NCBI RefSeq assembly: GCF_000746525.1
Contig: NZ_CP009048.1
Location: 4,529,501-4,593,500 of the forward strand
Source: Pseudomonas alkylphenolica
GTDB lineage: Bacteria > Pseudomonadota > Gammaproteobacteria > Pseudomonadales > Pseudomonadaceae
DNA: 64,000 nucleotides
Reading direction: 5' to 3'
Both the position numbers and the translations under genes were made by a program. Position 1 is the stretch's first letter. The number at the start of each line of letters is the position of its first letter. This document shows, piece after piece, positions 1 through 10,053 of this stretch. Below the pieces are notes generated by a model. The model did no database searches and was not told the DNA's origin. It worked only from the letters and a program-made list of their open reading frames with translations.

Positions 1-405
1 CATTTCCCCGTCGACGTTGTGATAGCAGCCCCAGTACACCTCATCCATGCGCGCATCGATGGCCGCCGCAACCTGGTTCACGCCCTGCTCACGCAAGGCA
101 CGCTGGGCCAGTACCGCCAAGTTGGACACCGGCAGCACCGGGCGCTCAAGGGCAAAGGCCAGGCCCTGAACCACGCCGATGGCGATACGCACGCCGGTGA
201 AGGCCCCCGGCCCACGCCCGAAGGCAATCGCATCGACCGCCGCCAGGGTGGTGCCAGCGTCGGCCAGCAGTTGCTGGATCATCGGCAGCAGCTTCTGTGC
301 GTGCAGGCGCGGGATCACCTCGTAATGGCTGGAAACCTTGCCGTCATGCAGCAAGGCAACGGAGCAGGCTTCAGTGGCGGTATCCAGGGCCAGCAAGGTG
401 GTCAT
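1..405 (-). CDS. tsaB: tRNA threonylcarbamoyladenosine biosynthesis protein TsaB (partial, C-terminus beyond window)
   Basis: The first 135 codons of a reverse-strand gene that runs off the left edge. The protein begins MTTLLALDTATEACS, the characteristic start of TsaB, and continues with the family segments IPRLHAQKLLP and AFGRGPGAFTGVRIA. TsaB is the ASKHA-fold, catalytically inactive partner of TsaD in the TsaBDE complex that puts threonylcarbamoyl on A37 of ANN-decoding tRNAs in the cytoplasm. The start is the ATG at 403-405; the Shine-Dalgarno is weak. A TATAAT-like hexamer lies about 35 bases upstream. adk lies upstream in the same direction, separated by a hairpin. The identification is secure; the last part of the gene is simply not in the window. 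Confidence 0.93.
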   Translation of the reverse strand, partial: MTTLLALDTATEACSVALLHDGKVSSHYEVIPRLHAQKLLPMIQQLLADAGTTLAAVDAIAFGRGPGAFTGVRIAIGVVQGLAFALERPVLPVSNLAVLAQRALREQGVNQVAAAIDARMDEVYWGCYHNVDGEM

Positions 406-437
406 CGGTGTATCCAGGCGAAAGAAAAAAGAGCGGC

Positions 438-443
438 ATTATA
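438..443 (-). promoter_or_regulatory. Putative -10 element upstream of tsaB
   Basis: On the reverse strand these bases read TATAAT, a perfect sigma-70 -10 hexamer, 33 bases before the tsaB start codon. No good -35 is seen at the expected spacing, because the adk-tsaB hairpin occupies that position, so this is only a candidate. Confidence 0.35.
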
Positions 444-450
444 AACAACA

Positions 451-470
451 ACGGCCCGCAAGCGGGCCGT
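451..470 (-). terminator. Hairpin after adk, possible terminator
   Basis: A perfect 9-bp stem (ACGGCCCGC / GCGGGCCGT) with a two-base loop, 22 bases past the adk stop. The following reverse-strand bases are T-rich (TTGTTGTTTAT) but not a clean U-run, so termination may be partial. Confidence 0.55.
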
Positions 471-492
471 AGTCTGCACTATCGGGTCGCAA

Positions 493-1170
<678 letters not shown>

Positions 1171-1396
1171 TCAATGGAGTCGGCGCAGAGGGCCAAGTCC
1201 GGAATTGGGTCATGACCACAAATCGGTCAGAAGGCTGCTCAAGATACACAGCGCCTTCAAGCCACACAAGCGGTCGAAAGTCGGAAAAAACCGCACACAT
1301 CAGCGTTGCAAAGCACAGGTTGCGCCGAGCGCAACCTATTGCTTTGCAAGCATTCTCCCCTCTCTTTGCAGCCCCTCGGCGGTGCGGCGATTTATC

Positions 1397-4024
1397 TCAA
1401 CCGGTATTGCGCAAGCCCGCCGCGATGCCCGCGACAGTGACCAGCAGAGCCTGCTCCAGCGGGCTGTCCAGAGCGGCTTCGCGCTTGCGCGATCGCGCCA
1501 GCAGCTCAGCCTGCAATAGATGTAGCGGGTCCAGGTAGGTGTTGCGCAGACGGATGAATTCCAGGGTCTCCGGGCTGTGCGCCAGTAGCACCGGCTGCCC
1601 GGTCAGGCCCAGCACTACCCGGCACGCCTGCGACAATAGGTCGCGCAAATGTGCACCCAAAGGTCGCAGTTCTGGTTGCACCAGACGTTCGTCGTAGGAG
1701 CGGGCGATTTCCGCATCGGCCTTGGCCAGCACCATTTCCAGCATGTCGATGCGGGTGCGGAAGAATGGCCACTGCTCGCGCATCTCGGCCAGCAATTCAC
1801 CCTGCCCGCGGCTCAAAGCGTTGTTCAGTGCCGCCTCCCAGCCAAGCCAGGCCGGGAGCATCAGGCGGGTCTGGGTCCAGCCGAAAATCCACGGAATCGC
1901 CCGCAGGCTTTCAATACCGCCGGCACGGCGTTTGGCCGGGCGGCTGCCCAGGGGCAAGCGTCCAAGCTCCTGCTCCGGGGTGGACTGGCGGAAATATTCG
2001 ACAAATTCAGGGTTGTCGCGCACCACCCCACGGTAAGCCTTGACCCCATCGGCGGCCAACTCGTCCATCAACGCGCGCCAGGCCGGCTGCGGCGGCGGTG
2101 GCGGCAGCAAGGTCGCCTCCAGCACCGCTGCCAGGTATAGGTTGAGGTTCTGTTCGGCGATGTCCGGCAGGCCGAACTTGAAACGGATCATCTCGCCCTG
2201 TTCGGTGGTGCGGAAACGTCCCGCCACCGAACCCGGTGGTTGCGACAGGATCGCCGCATGGGCCGGGCCGCCGCCACGTCCGACGGTGCCGCCGCGACCG
2301 TGGAACAGCAGCAACTCGACCTCCTGTTCGCGGCAGATCCGCACCAGGGTCTCCTGCGCGCGATACTGGGCCCAGGCGGCCGCCGTGGTGCCAGCGTCCT
2401 TAGCCGAGTCGGAGTAGCCGATCATCACTTCCTGCGGGCCATGCAAGGCGCTGCGGTAGCCCGGCAAGCCCAGCAGGCGCTCCATCACCGGACCTGCGTT
2501 ATCAAGGTCTGCGAGGGTTTCGAACAGCGGCACCACGCGCATTGGCCGCAAAACACCGGCTTCCTTGAGCAGCAGCTGCACGGCGAGCACATCGGAAGCG
2601 GCACCGGCCATGGAAATCACATAGGAGCCCAGGGACGCGGCAGGCGCGGCAGCGATCTCGCGACAGGTGGCGAGCACCTCGGCGGTGTCAGCCTGTGGCT
2701 TGAAGTAGCCGGGCAGCAGCGGCCGCCGGCTGTTGAGCTCCTGTTGCAGGAAGGCGATACGCGCGTCTTCATCCCACTCTGCGTAACGTCCCAGCCCCAG
2801 GTACTCGGTGATCTCGCTCAGCGCTGCGGTATGCCGGGCGGCATCCTGACGCACGTCCAGGCGCACCAGAAACAGGCCGAACGTCACTGCCCGGCGCAGG
2901 CAGTCAAGCAACGGGCCATTGGCGATCACGCCCATGCCACAGGCGTGCAGCGACTCGAAACACAGGTGCAAGGGCTCGAACAGGTCATGGTTATGCTGCA
3001 ACACCAAAGGCGAAGGTGTTTGCGGCGCCTGCAAGGCACTGTGCGCCCAGGCACGGGTTTCGCGCAGGCGATCACGCAGCTGCTTGAGCAGCGCCCGGTA
3101 AGGTTCGGCAGAATCGCCCACCTTGGCCCTTAGCGCCTCACTGGCTTGCTGCATGGACAACTCGGAGGCCAGGGCATCGATATCGCGCAGAAACAGGTCA
3201 GCGGCCATCCAGCGCGCCAGCAACAGCACTTCGCGGGTGACCGGGGCGGTGACATTGGGGTTGCCATCGCGATCACCGCCCATCCACGAGGCAAAACGGA
3301 TGGGCGCGGCCTCCAGCGGCAAGTGCAGGCCGGTAGCCTCATGCAGGGCCTTGTCGACTTTGCGCAGATGATGGGGAATGGCGTGCCAGAGCGAATGCTC
3401 GATCACCGCAAAGCCCCACTTGGCCTCGTCCACCGGCGTTGGCCGGGTGCGGCGGATCTCCTCGGTGTGCCAGGCTTCGGCGATCAGCCGCTGCAGACGT
3501 TCGCGGATCTGCTCGCGTTCGGCGGGAATCAGGTCGCGATGATCCTGGGCGGCCAATTGTGCGGCGATCGCATCGTACTTCTGGATCAGCGTACGGCGTG
3601 CAACTTCGGTAGGGTGGGCGGTCAGAACCAGCTCGATACTCAGCTTGCCGAGCTGACGCGCCAGTGCATCGTCACTGTGCCCGGCCGCCTTGAGTCGGGC
3701 CAGAAGTTCGGGCAACACCCGCGCTTCGAAAGGATCGGCCTGGCCTGCGTCGCGGCGGCGAATCAGCTGGTACTGTTCAGCGATGTTGGCCAGGTTGAGG
3801 AACTGGTTGAAGGCCCGCGCCACCGGCAGCAGTTCGTCTTCAGCCAGGTCGTTGAGGGTCGAGCTCAGCTGTTCGGCAGCGCCGCTGCGATCAGCCTTGG
3901 CGCTACGCCGGATGTCTTCGATTGTTTGCAGAAACGCTTCGCCGTGCTGCTCACGAATGGTGTCCCCCAACAACTCGCCCAACAAATGAACATCTTCACG
4001 CAAGCGCACATCGATATCAGTCAT
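1397..4024 (-). CDS. ppc: Phosphoenolpyruvate carboxylase
   Basis: 875 residues; adds bicarbonate to phosphoenolpyruvate to make oxaloacetate, the main anaplerotic step. The catalytic histidine motif [13 protein letters not shown] is at about residues 134-146. Further motifs are [14 protein letters not shown] and [16 protein letters not shown] near residues 540-600, and the enzyme ends in the invariant C-terminal RNTG. The open frame extends to 4378, but the start [13 protein letters not shown] at 4024 fits the family N-terminus and has GGAGA upstream, so the upstream 118 codons are taken as non-coding. A small gene on the opposite strand starts 135 bases away, so this interval holds both promoters. 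Confidence 0.97.
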   Translation of the reverse strand: MTDIDVRLREDVHLLGELLGDTIREQHGEAFLQTIEDIRRSAKADRSGAAEQLSSTLNDLAEDELLPVARAFNQFLNLANIAEQYQLIRRRDAGQADPFEARVLPELLARLKAAGHSDDALARQLGKLSIELVLTAHPTEVARRTLIQKYDAIAAQLAAQDHRDLIPAEREQIRERLQRLIAEAWHTEEIRRTRPTPVDEAKWGFAVIEHSLWHAIPHHLRKVDKALHEATGLHLPLEAAPIRFASWMGGDRDGNPNVTAPVTREVLLLARWMAADLFLRDIDALASELSMQQASEALRAKVGDSAEPYRALLKQLRDRLRETRAWAHSALQAPQTPSPLVLQHNHDLFEPLHLCFESLHACGMGVIANGPLLDCLRRAVTFGLFLVRLDVRQDAARHTAALSEITEYLGLGRYAEWDEDARIAFLQQELNSRRPLLPGYFKPQADTAEVLATCREIAAAPAASLGSYVISMAGAASDVLAVQLLLKEAGVLRPMRVVPLFETLADLDNAGPVMERLLGLPGYRSALHGPQEVMIGYSDSAKDAGTTAAAWAQYRAQETLVRICREQEVELLLFHGRGGTVGRGGGPAHAAILSQPPGSVAGRFRTTEQGEMIRFKFGLPDIAEQNLNLYLAAVLEATLLPPPPPQPAWRALMDELAADGVKAYRGVVRDNPEFVEYFRQSTPEQELGRLPLGSRPAKRRAGGIESLRAIPWIFGWTQTRLMLPAWLGWEAALNNALSRGQGELLAEMREQWPFFRTRIDMLEMVLAKADAEIARSYDERLVQPELRPLGAHLRDLLSQACRVVLGLTGQPVLLAHSPETLEFIRLRNTYLDPLHLLQAELLARSRKREAALDSPLEQALLVTVAGIAAGLRNTG

Positions 4025-4159
4025 CAGCCTTGTCTCCGGCATTCCTGGAAAACCGCTCTGGTCCCAGAGTGCCCCACTACCGGTCATGCTTTCAAGGCAG
4101 ACCAAAGGCGGCGCAGAAGCTACGCTGAAATCAGAGCCCTGAGGATTGATGAGGTGATC

Positions 4160-4492
4160 ATGAAAATTCGTGAACTTGCCCGGCACTGGGAACAGAACGC
4201 CAAAGGCCGCCTCAGCCCCACCGGCCATGTCCTGCATCTGGATGTGGAGTCGGCGGCGCGTCTGGCCGCCCTGGCTGAAATGTACCCCAAGCGCCGCCCC
4301 GAAGAACTGCTCGGCGAGCTGCTGGGGGCGGCCCTCGAAGAACTGGAGGCGAGCTTTCCCTATATCCAGGGCCAGCACGTGATCGCCACTGATGAAGAGG
4401 GCGATCCGCTCTATGAAGATATTGGCCCTACTCCGCGTTTCCTGGCCCTGTCACGCCGCTATCTGCAGGACATGAGCAAATCGAGCCATTGA
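4160..4492 (+). CDS. Conserved small protein divergent from ppc
   Basis: 110 residues beginning [17 protein letters not shown] recognise it only as a short Pseudomonas protein found next to ppc; I recall the label 'pilin assembly protein' for relatives but cannot support that function from sequence. It contains a hydrophilic [14 protein letters not shown] strand (here [18 protein letters not shown]) followed by an amphipathic helical part ([28 protein letters not shown]), a layout reminiscent of small DNA- or protein-binding regulators. There is no signal peptide or membrane segment. The start at 4160 was chosen over an upstream extension, which lies in ppc antisense; GAGGTG lies 5 bases before it. 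A REP pair follows the stop. Confidence 0.75.
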   Translation: MKIRELARHWEQNAKGRLSPTGHVLHLDVESAARLAALAEMYPKRRPEELLGELLGAALEELEASFPYIQGQHVIATDEEGDPLYEDIGPTPRFLALSRRYLQDMSKSSH

Positions 4493-4497
4493 CGGCC

Positions 4498-4558
4498 ATC
4501 GCGGGGCAAGCCCGCTCCCACAGGTGATCACCCGGTGGGAGCGGGCTTGCCCCGCGAT
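4498..4558. repeat. Inverted REP pair (REPIN-like)
   Basis: Two copies of the REP core GCGGGGCAAGCCCGCTCCCA in opposite orientation separated by a 13-base loop, able to fold into a long hairpin. It lies between two convergent genes just after their stop codons, a typical Pseudomonas position. Confidence 0.95.
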
Positions 4559-4562
4559 GCTG

Positions 4563-4892
4563 TTACTCCTGAACCTGCTGCGGCGTTTCCTGGCCCAGAC
4601 AGCGCACCGCCTGCTTCTTGTTGTCCACCAGCACCCCGGTAAGCCCTTTCTGCGACATATCGAACATCACCAGCACACCATCAACGCACTGGGCCACCTG
4701 GTTGGCCGGCTTCAGCGAGATCTTGTAATCCTCCCCCGGCACTGTCTTGAGCATGGTGAAATCAGATAGCAGCAGCGCATCTTCAGGTTTGGCGAAATGC
4801 AGATAGCCGTAATACCAGAGTGCGCCCACCGTACCGATGATGCTGCAGACACCGGTGATGATCAGGGGAATTGCGTTGCGTTCTTCACTCAT
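4563..4892 (-). CDS. Small inner-membrane protein of unknown function
   Basis: 109 residues. One N-terminal membrane segment (residues about 8-29, IPLIITGVCSIIGTVGALWYY) is followed by a roughly 75-residue, probably periplasmic, domain containing two cysteines (VAQCVDG, VRCLGQ) that could form a disulfide. I do not recognise the family. Its ATG overlaps the stop of the upstream alpha/beta hydrolase lipoprotein by four bases (ATGA), so the two are translationally coupled and it is the last gene of the TetR-led operon. A role at the periplasmic face of the inner membrane alongside that lipoprotein is inference. Confidence 0.85.
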   Translation of the reverse strand: MSEERNAIPLIITGVCSIIGTVGALWYYGYLHFAKPEDALLLSDFTMLKTVPGEDYKISLKPANQVAQCVDGVLVMFDMSQKGLTGVLVDNKKQAVRCLGQETPQQVQE

Positions 4893-5812
4893 TGTGACGT
4901 CTCGTCAGGGTAATTGGGGACTTCGGCCAGACGCCGTAGCCCATTGAAATGTTCCGGGTCATCGAGAAAGCGCAGCATCACCTGGCGCCAGGTGTGGTCG
5001 GCAAAGGTCTGCACATGGCCGCCCCGGGTCAGTTGCAGCACGCGTGGCGGCGGGGCCGCCTGGTACAGCTGGATGCCGTTGGCCAAAGGCACGATCGGGT
5101 CGTCGATGCTGTGGAAAAACAGCTTCGGTGATGATTTGAGCCGGGCAATCGAATGAATCGCACTGTCACCATCGGGCACCAGCCACGACAATGGCACCTG
5201 GAATGGCCAGGTCAGCCATGAATGGCTCAGGGCAAAACGTCCGACCTGACGGTAGCTGGCCGGTACGCCATCGAACACCAGGGCCTTGAAGCGCTGGCCC
5301 TGCTCAGGATGCTGGGCCAGGTAATGAATGGCCATGGCGCCGCCCAGGCTCTGCCCCAGCAGCACTTGCGGCTTGCCCTGCACTTCCGGCGCCTGATCCA
5401 GCCACGCCAGTGCTGCGGCAATGTCCTGGTAAACCTGCGGCAACGCTGGCTTGCCCTGGGACAGCCCGTAGCCCCGGTAGTCCAGCAACAGCACCTGATA
5501 GCCCTGCTCCGGCAGCCACCAGCTGCCACCCAGATGCCAGGCCAGGTTGCCGCCGTTGCCATGCAGGTGCAGCACCGTGCCCTTGACCTCGACGCCGGCC
5601 TTGGCCGGCAACCACCAGCCGTGCAGGCGCGTGCCGTCCGCTGCAGTGAGCGTCAGGTCACGGTACTCAAGCCTGGCCTTCTGCGGGGTGAACGGCTGGC
5701 CAGGCTCGGGGTAGAACAGCAGCGAACTGCAACCGCCCAGACTCAGCAACACCAGCAGCAGGCCGAAAAACCCGCGCCCTGCTTCAGAGAATGTTCGAAT
5801 AATCGGCTTCAA
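4889..5812 (-). CDS. Alpha/beta hydrolase lipoprotein
   Basis: 307 residues. The N-terminus has a hydrophobic stretch ending in the lipobox LGGC (Cys about 28), so the mature protein is a predicted lipoprotein facing the periplasm. The hydrolase domain shows LHLHGNGGN (oxyanion region), LLDYRGYGLSQG, the nucleophile elbow GQSLGG (Ser about 158), an Asp in HSIDDPIVP and the catalytic His in GGHVQTF. It resembles the BEM46/YfhR-like serine hydrolases; the substrate is unknown. The start lies inside the end of the preceding QEGLA gene (29-base overlap), which suggests coupled translation in one operon. Confidence 0.88.
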   Translation of the reverse strand: MKPIIRTFSEAGRGFFGLLLVLLSLGGCSSLLFYPEPGQPFTPQKARLEYRDLTLTAADGTRLHGWWLPAKAGVEVKGTVLHLHGNGGNLAWHLGGSWWLPEQGYQVLLLDYRGYGLSQGKPALPQVYQDIAAALAWLDQAPEVQGKPQVLLGQSLGGAMAIHYLAQHPEQGQRFKALVFDGVPASYRQVGRFALSHSWLTWPFQVPLSWLVPDGDSAIHSIARLKSSPKLFFHSIDDPIVPLANGIQLYQAAPPPRVLQLTRGGHVQTFADHTWRQVMLRFLDDPEHFNGLRRLAEVPNYPDETSQ

Positions 5813-7061
5813 TCCGGTCCAGGCTCAGGTGGTTGAGGAAGTTGGAAAAACACATCCAGGCCGACAGCGCGTTGAGGTCGCGAAACTGCTCCGGCAGGTA
5901 TTTGGGTGGTTCCACCAGGCCTTCATCGACCAGTTGGCGCAAGGTGCGCATGTCCTCAAGGGTGGTCTTGCCGCAGAACAGCAAGGGGATCTGTTCGAGC
6001 TTGCCCTTGCGCACGGCCAACTGAATATAGTTGTAAACCATGATGAAGCCCTTGAGGTAGGACAAGTCCTTGGTAAATGGCAAGCCATTGGGTACCGAGC
6101 CACGGAACACCCGGCTGGCGTTGCCATAACTCTCCGGCATGCCGAAGCCCTGGGCGCGGAAGAACTCGTAGACCTGCATGAAGTCGGCGCCCTCCTCGAC
6201 CATGTGAATGGCCCGGGTGCGGTTGGTCAGCTTGCGCAGGCGACTCGGGTAGGAGGCAAAGGCAATGACCTCCATGAGAATCGCCAGGCCCTCCTGGGTC
6301 ACGGTCGACGAGGGCGGGCCCTTGGCCAGGAAGGTGCAGATCGGCTGGTTCAGGCCGTTGAGGGTAGTGCCCACATGCACCAGCCCCTCATGGACTTCCA
6401 GCGCGCGCACATCGCGGCTGTTGAACATGGCGTCGGCGCGGATCTTGATGTAGTCGGCCCCGGCCGCGGCATCGGCGACGATACCATCGGACTCGAACAC
6501 CCGGATGGTGTCCTCGGCTTCGTTGAACACTTTGTTCAAACGGCCCTGGAGCATTTCCACGGCCTGTTTGGCGGTGAGGTTCTTCGGTTCGTCCTTGAGG
6601 TCGCCGCGGCCGTCGATGTTGTTCAGGTAGTCGGAAAGCATCAGGCCGAGGTCGGCCAGGGTCGGATCACCGGCATGGAAGGCATCGGACGCTGCGCCAT
6701 ACAGTTCCTGGGAGATCAGACCGAAATCTTCGGTGCCGCGCGCTTCGAGCATGCGCACCACCATGCGGTACTCCTTGCACATGCGCCGCATGATCTGCCC
6801 GACCGGGTTGAACTGGCCCAGCTGGCGGGTGATGTCGCGCTCGATGTTCTGGAACTCGAGCTTCACCGCACCGGAGTCGAACGACAACGGCCGCCCCTGA
6901 TAATAGGCGCGATCGACTGCTGGCGGCTCTTTGCCTTTGGCCTTGAGAAAACCCTGGCGGATGCTGTCGTCCCACTTCACCGCATCGAGCACGCGAATGG
7001 GCGTTTGCGCCAGGACAATGCGATCAGACAGGGCACGTATCGTCTGCTGGTACTCGTCCAC
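5784..7061 (-). CDS. QEGLA-motif (DUF1704) putative zinc metallopeptidase
   Basis: 425 residues, the usual size of the family annotated as flavohemoglobin expression-modulating QEGLA motif protein. The HExxxH motif HEGLVH (residues 224-229) is followed by the name-giving QEGLA at 256-260; in related eukaryotic tubulin carboxypeptidases of the MATCAP/KIAA0895 group, equivalent residues bind zinc, so a peptidase role is likely but the bacterial substrate is unknown. There is no signal peptide, so it is probably cytoplasmic. It sits 24 bases after a lipoprotein gene and overlaps a hydrolase gene, in a TetR-led operon. The family name rests on a reported expression effect and should not be read as a function. 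Confidence 0.9.
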   Translation of the reverse strand: MDEYQQTIRALSDRIVLAQTPIRVLDAVKWDDSIRQGFLKAKGKEPPAVDRAYYQGRPLSFDSGAVKLEFQNIERDITRQLGQFNPVGQIMRRMCKEYRMVVRMLEARGTEDFGLISQELYGAASDAFHAGDPTLADLGLMLSDYLNNIDGRGDLKDEPKNLTAKQAVEMLQGRLNKVFNEAEDTIRVFESDGIVADAAAGADYIKIRADAMFNSRDVRALEVHEGLVHVGTTLNGLNQPICTFLAKGPPSSTVTQEGLAILMEVIAFASYPSRLRKLTNRTRAIHMVEEGADFMQVYEFFRAQGFGMPESYGNASRVFRGSVPNGLPFTKDLSYLKGFIMVYNYIQLAVRKGKLEQIPLLFCGKTTLEDMRTLRQLVDEGLVEPPKYLPEQFRDLNALSAWMCFSNFLNHLSLDRIEADYSNIL

Positions 7062-7085
7062 CCTACACTCCTTGAATTGAGACTA

Positions 7086-7631
7086 TTACTTGCCAGCCCG
7101 CTGGAACCGCGCCACTTCGATGAACAGGTCGGAGTTGGCCGGGTCGTCCAGATAAGCCAGGACACGCTCGGCCGGACTGTCGATCAGCACGCCTTCGCCG
7201 TTTTCCTCCGACACCTCATAGGTGCGCCCGCTGAGCTCTTTTTTCTTCACGGCCTGGCTGACCTGTTCAACGTCGAGGTTGTAGACCACCAGTTCCTTGC
7301 GTTCGATAATTTCGAAGCCACCGATCAGGAAGTTGCCGCCCAGACGCTTGGGTACGCCGGCCGAGAGGTACCAGCGGTTGCCGTGTCGGGACACGGTGAA
7401 GACGTACTCATCACGTTTCTTGTCCTTGCCGATGGCCACCGCCTTGTAGGCGTCGCCGCCGCTGCGGCTTATCTGCAGGGTCAGCGGTTCGCCCCAGGCG
7501 TCCTTGCTGGTCCATTTGCCAAGCAGGGCCTTGGGAGCCGCCGCATTGGCCGGCATCGGTTCATTGAAGGTCACCAGACAACCGCCAAGCAGCAAAAACG
7601 ACAGCGCCAACAGCAGACTTCTGGCTTTCAT
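7086..7631 (-). CDS. Lipoprotein of unknown function
   Basis: 181 residues from the ATG at 7629-7631, which has AAGGAGAA at ideal distance; a longer frame to 7724 lacks this support. The N-terminus MKARSLLLALSFLLLGGC is a textbook lipoprotein signal with lipobox LGGC (Cys 18). The residue after Cys is Leu, not Asp, so outer-membrane sorting is plausible. The mature part is rich in beta-type sequence (GKWTSKDAWGEPLTLQIS, YVFTVSRHGNRWYLSAG), consistent with a small barrel or lipocalin-like fold, but I recognise no named domain. It is the second gene of the operon headed by the TetR regulator. Confidence 0.87.
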   Translation of the reverse strand: MKARSLLLALSFLLLGGCLVTFNEPMPANAAAPKALLGKWTSKDAWGEPLTLQISRSGGDAYKAVAIGKDKKRDEYVFTVSRHGNRWYLSAGVPKRLGGNFLIGGFEIIERKELVVYNLDVEQVSQAVKKKELSGRTYEVSEENGEGVLIDSPAERVLAYLDDPANSDLFIEVARFQRAGK

Positions 7632-7659
7632 CGGGTTCTCCTTGAAATAGGGTCGCGGC

Positions 7660-8376
7660 TCACACGGCGGCCAGTACCAGATGCAGGTACCGGGTAAGGA
7701 TAGCGAGCATCTGCGCTTGCGCATCGGCGCGTGAGCCGTCGAGCAGGCCCTGATATTCCATCTGCTCGATAATCGCCGTCAACACCAGCGCATCCTGCTG
7801 TGGCTGACGCGAGCCCACGACCTGCAACATCTGGCCGGCACCACGCAGCAGAATCTGCTCGTGCAGCTTAACCAGTTCGGCCAGGCGCGGGCACAGCAAC
7901 GCCTCCTGGCGAAAGGCCTGCTCGGCCATCAGGAAGTCGCGACGGTTGTGCAACTGGCGCTGCACATAGTCGGCCATCATCTTCGCCACTTCATCGGCCA
8001 GACGCGCCCGGCACTGTGGGCTGTGATCGCCCTGCGCGAGCAACTGACGCAGCAGCACCTCGGTGTGCTCCCACAATTTGGCCATGTAGGCCGCACTGCG
8101 CTCCACATATTGAGCGAAGGTATCGGTGAGCAGGTCTTCGATGTCTTTGAAGTAGTAGGTGGTCGCCGACAGCGGCACCCCGGCCTCGGTCGCCACCGCG
8201 CGGTGACGCACACCACGCACACCCTCGCGAACGACAATGCGCATGGCCGCGTCGAGAATGTCCTGGCGGCGCTGCTCGCTGCCCTGGCGGCTGGCCTTGC
8301 GGCCCTGGTACTGAACGCTTTCGGCGACCGTCGTGGCAACGCCAGCGGCACCTTGTTGAGCCATTGCAGGAGTCAC
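7660..8376 (-). CDS. TetR-family transcriptional regulator
   Basis: 238 residues from a GTG start; an internal ATG at 8364 (MAQQGAAG) is an equally possible start and neither has a strong Shine-Dalgarno. The TetR_N helix-turn-helix is clear at about residues 38-85 (RRQDILDAAMRIVVREG, AVATEAGVPLSATTYYFKDIEDLL). The C-terminal ligand-binding domain is unspecific. It heads a co-directional operon (28 bases to the lipoprotein gene, then QEGLA, hydrolase and a small membrane protein), so the simplest inference is that it represses its own operon in response to an unknown small molecule. Confidence 0.9.
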   Translation of the reverse strand: MTPAMAQQGAAGVATTVAESVQYQGRKASRQGSEQRRQDILDAAMRIVVREGVRGVRHRAVATEAGVPLSATTYYFKDIEDLLTDTFAQYVERSAAYMAKLWEHTEVLLRQLLAQGDHSPQCRARLADEVAKMMADYVQRQLHNRRDFLMAEQAFRQEALLCPRLAELVKLHEQILLRGAGQMLQVVGSRQPQQDALVLTAIIEQMEYQGLLDGSRADAQAQMLAILTRYLHLVLAAV

Positions 8377-8429
8377 TGCTGACCTACCCCCATGAAGTGG
8401 ATTCGAAAGAATAATTTTCTACAGGCATG

Positions 8430-8453
8430 AAAAAGCCGCCCCGGAAGGCGGCT
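8430..8453 (-). terminator. Rho-independent terminator of lysS
   Basis: Stem GCCGCC/GGCGGC with a CCGGAA loop, followed on the reverse strand by TTTTTC. It lies 13 bases after the lysS stop and separates it from the TetR gene. Confidence 0.85.
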
Positions 8454-8465
8454 TGTTCAGAACAC

Positions 8466-9968
8466 TCAGGCCTGTGGACGCATGTGCGGGAACAGGATCA
8501 CATCGCGAATCGATGGCGAGTTGGTCAGCAGCATCACCAGACGGTCGATACCGATACCTTCACCGGCGGTTGGCGGCATGCCGTATTCCAGGGCGCGGAC
8601 GAAGTCGGCGTCGTAGTGCATGGCTTCGTCGTCGCCAGCGTCCTTGTCCGCCACCTGGGCCATGAAACGCTCGGCCTGGTCTTCCGCGTCATTGAGCTCG
8701 GAGTAGGCGTTGGCGATTTCGCGACCACCGATGAACAGCTCGAAGCGGTCGGTGACGTTCGGGTTCTCGTCGTTGCGACGGGCCAGCGGCGAAACTTCGA
8801 ACGGGTACTGGGTAATGAAGTGCGGCTGCTCCAGCTTGTGCTCGACCAGCTCTTCGAAAATCATCACCTGCAGCTTGCCCAGGCCTTCGAAGCCAAGGAC
8901 CTTGGCACCGGCTTTCTTGGCGATAGCGCGGGCCTTGTCGATGTCGTTCAGGTCGTCGGCGGTCAACTCAGGGTTGTACTTGAGGATCGAGTCGAACACC
9001 GACAGGCGTACGAACGGCTCGCCGAAGTGGAACACCTTGTCGCCGTACGGCACGTCGGTGCTGCCCAGGACCAGCTGTGCCAGTTCACGGAACAGCTCTT
9101 CGGTGAGGTCCATGTTGTCTTCGTAGTCAGCGTAGGCCTGGTAGAACTCGAGCATGGTGAACTCGGGGTTGTGCCGGGTCGAAACGCCTTCGTTACGGAA
9201 GTTGCGGTTGATCTCGAAGACTTTCTCAAAGCCACCAACCACCAGACGCTTGAGGTACAGCTCCGGCGCGATACGCAGGAACATGGCCATGTCCAGGGCA
9301 TTGTGGTGGGTTTCGAACGGCTTGGCTGCGGCACCACCGGGGATGGTCTGCAGCATCGGCGTTTCCACTTCGAGGAAGTCGCGCTTGATCAGGAAGTTGC
9401 GGATATGGTTGATGACCTGCGAACGCACGCGGAAGGTATCGCGCACTTCTTCGTTGACCATCAGGTCGACGTAACGCTGGCGATAGCGCTGCTCGGTATC
9501 GGTCAGGCCGTGGTGTTTGTCGGGCAGCGGGCGCAGCGACTTGGTCAGCAGGCGCACGTTGGTCATCTCGACGTACAGGTCACCCTTGCCGGAACGCGCC
9601 AGGGTACCTTCGGCGGCGATGATGTCGCCCAGGTCCCAGGTTTTCACCGCGGCCAGGGTTTCTTCCGGCAGGGTCTTGCGGTTGACATAGACCTGGATGC
9701 GTCCGGTCATGTCCTGGATCACCATGAACGAGCCACGGTTGAGCATGATGCGCCCGGCAACCTTGACCGGAATCGCTGCAGCTTCCAGCTCTTCCTTGGT
9801 CTTGTCGACATACTGTTTCTGCAGGTCGTTGCAGTAGCTGTCACGGCGGAAGTCGTTGGGGAAGGCATTACCCTTGGCACGCTCGGCGGCAAGCTTTTCC
9901 TTGCGCAGGGCGATCAGGGTGTTTTCTTCCTGTTGCAGGTCTTGCGGGTCGAGTTTGAGGTCGCTCAT
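8466..9968 (-). CDS. lysS: Lysyl-tRNA synthetase, class II
   Basis: 500 residues, the family length, starting [16 protein letters not shown] at 9968. The frame is open upstream to 10100 but that extension crosses a REP. Residues 60-170 form the OB-fold anticodon-binding domain ([19 protein letters not shown]). The class II catalytic core shows motif 1 ([10 protein letters not shown]), motif 2 ([22 protein letters not shown]) and motif 3 ([15 protein letters not shown]). It charges tRNA-Lys in the cytoplasm. prfB lies upstream on the same strand, 85 bases away, the classical prfB-lysS pairing of gamma-proteobacteria, so they are likely co-transcribed. Confidence 0.98.
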   Translation of the reverse strand: MSDLKLDPQDLQQEENTLIALRKEKLAAERAKGNAFPNDFRRDSYCNDLQKQYVDKTKEELEAAAIPVKVAGRIMLNRGSFMVIQDMTGRIQVYVNRKTLPEETLAAVKTWDLGDIIAAEGTLARSGKGDLYVEMTNVRLLTKSLRPLPDKHHGLTDTEQRYRQRYVDLMVNEEVRDTFRVRSQVINHIRNFLIKRDFLEVETPMLQTIPGGAAAKPFETHHNALDMAMFLRIAPELYLKRLVVGGFEKVFEINRNFRNEGVSTRHNPEFTMLEFYQAYADYEDNMDLTEELFRELAQLVLGSTDVPYGDKVFHFGEPFVRLSVFDSILKYNPELTADDLNDIDKARAIAKKAGAKVLGFEGLGKLQVMIFEELVEHKLEQPHFITQYPFEVSPLARRNDENPNVTDRFELFIGGREIANAYSELNDAEDQAERFMAQVADKDAGDDEAMHYDADFVRALEYGMPPTAGEGIGIDRLVMLLTNSPSIRDVILFPHMRPQA

Positions 9969-10017
9969 GTCGTCACATTTTCCATCAGAGTTCATTGTCC
10001 CTTGCCTGTGGCCAGGG

Positions 10018-10041
10018 ATCGCGGGGCAAGCCCGCTCCCAC
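10018..10041. repeat. Single REP sequence between prfB and lysS
   Basis: One copy of the REP core GCGGGGCAAGCCCGCTCCCA, here unpaired, within the 85-base prfB-lysS spacer. It can still form a small imperfect hairpin. Confidence 0.93.
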
Positions 10042-10053
10042 CGGGTGTCGCGG

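Noticed and set aside
5829..7697. 622-codon forward open frame
   Set aside because: It lies antisense to the QEGLA gene and the lipoprotein. Its composition (many Gln, His and Val-Gly runs) is typical of the mirror frame of GC-rich genes, and it has no recognisable motifs.
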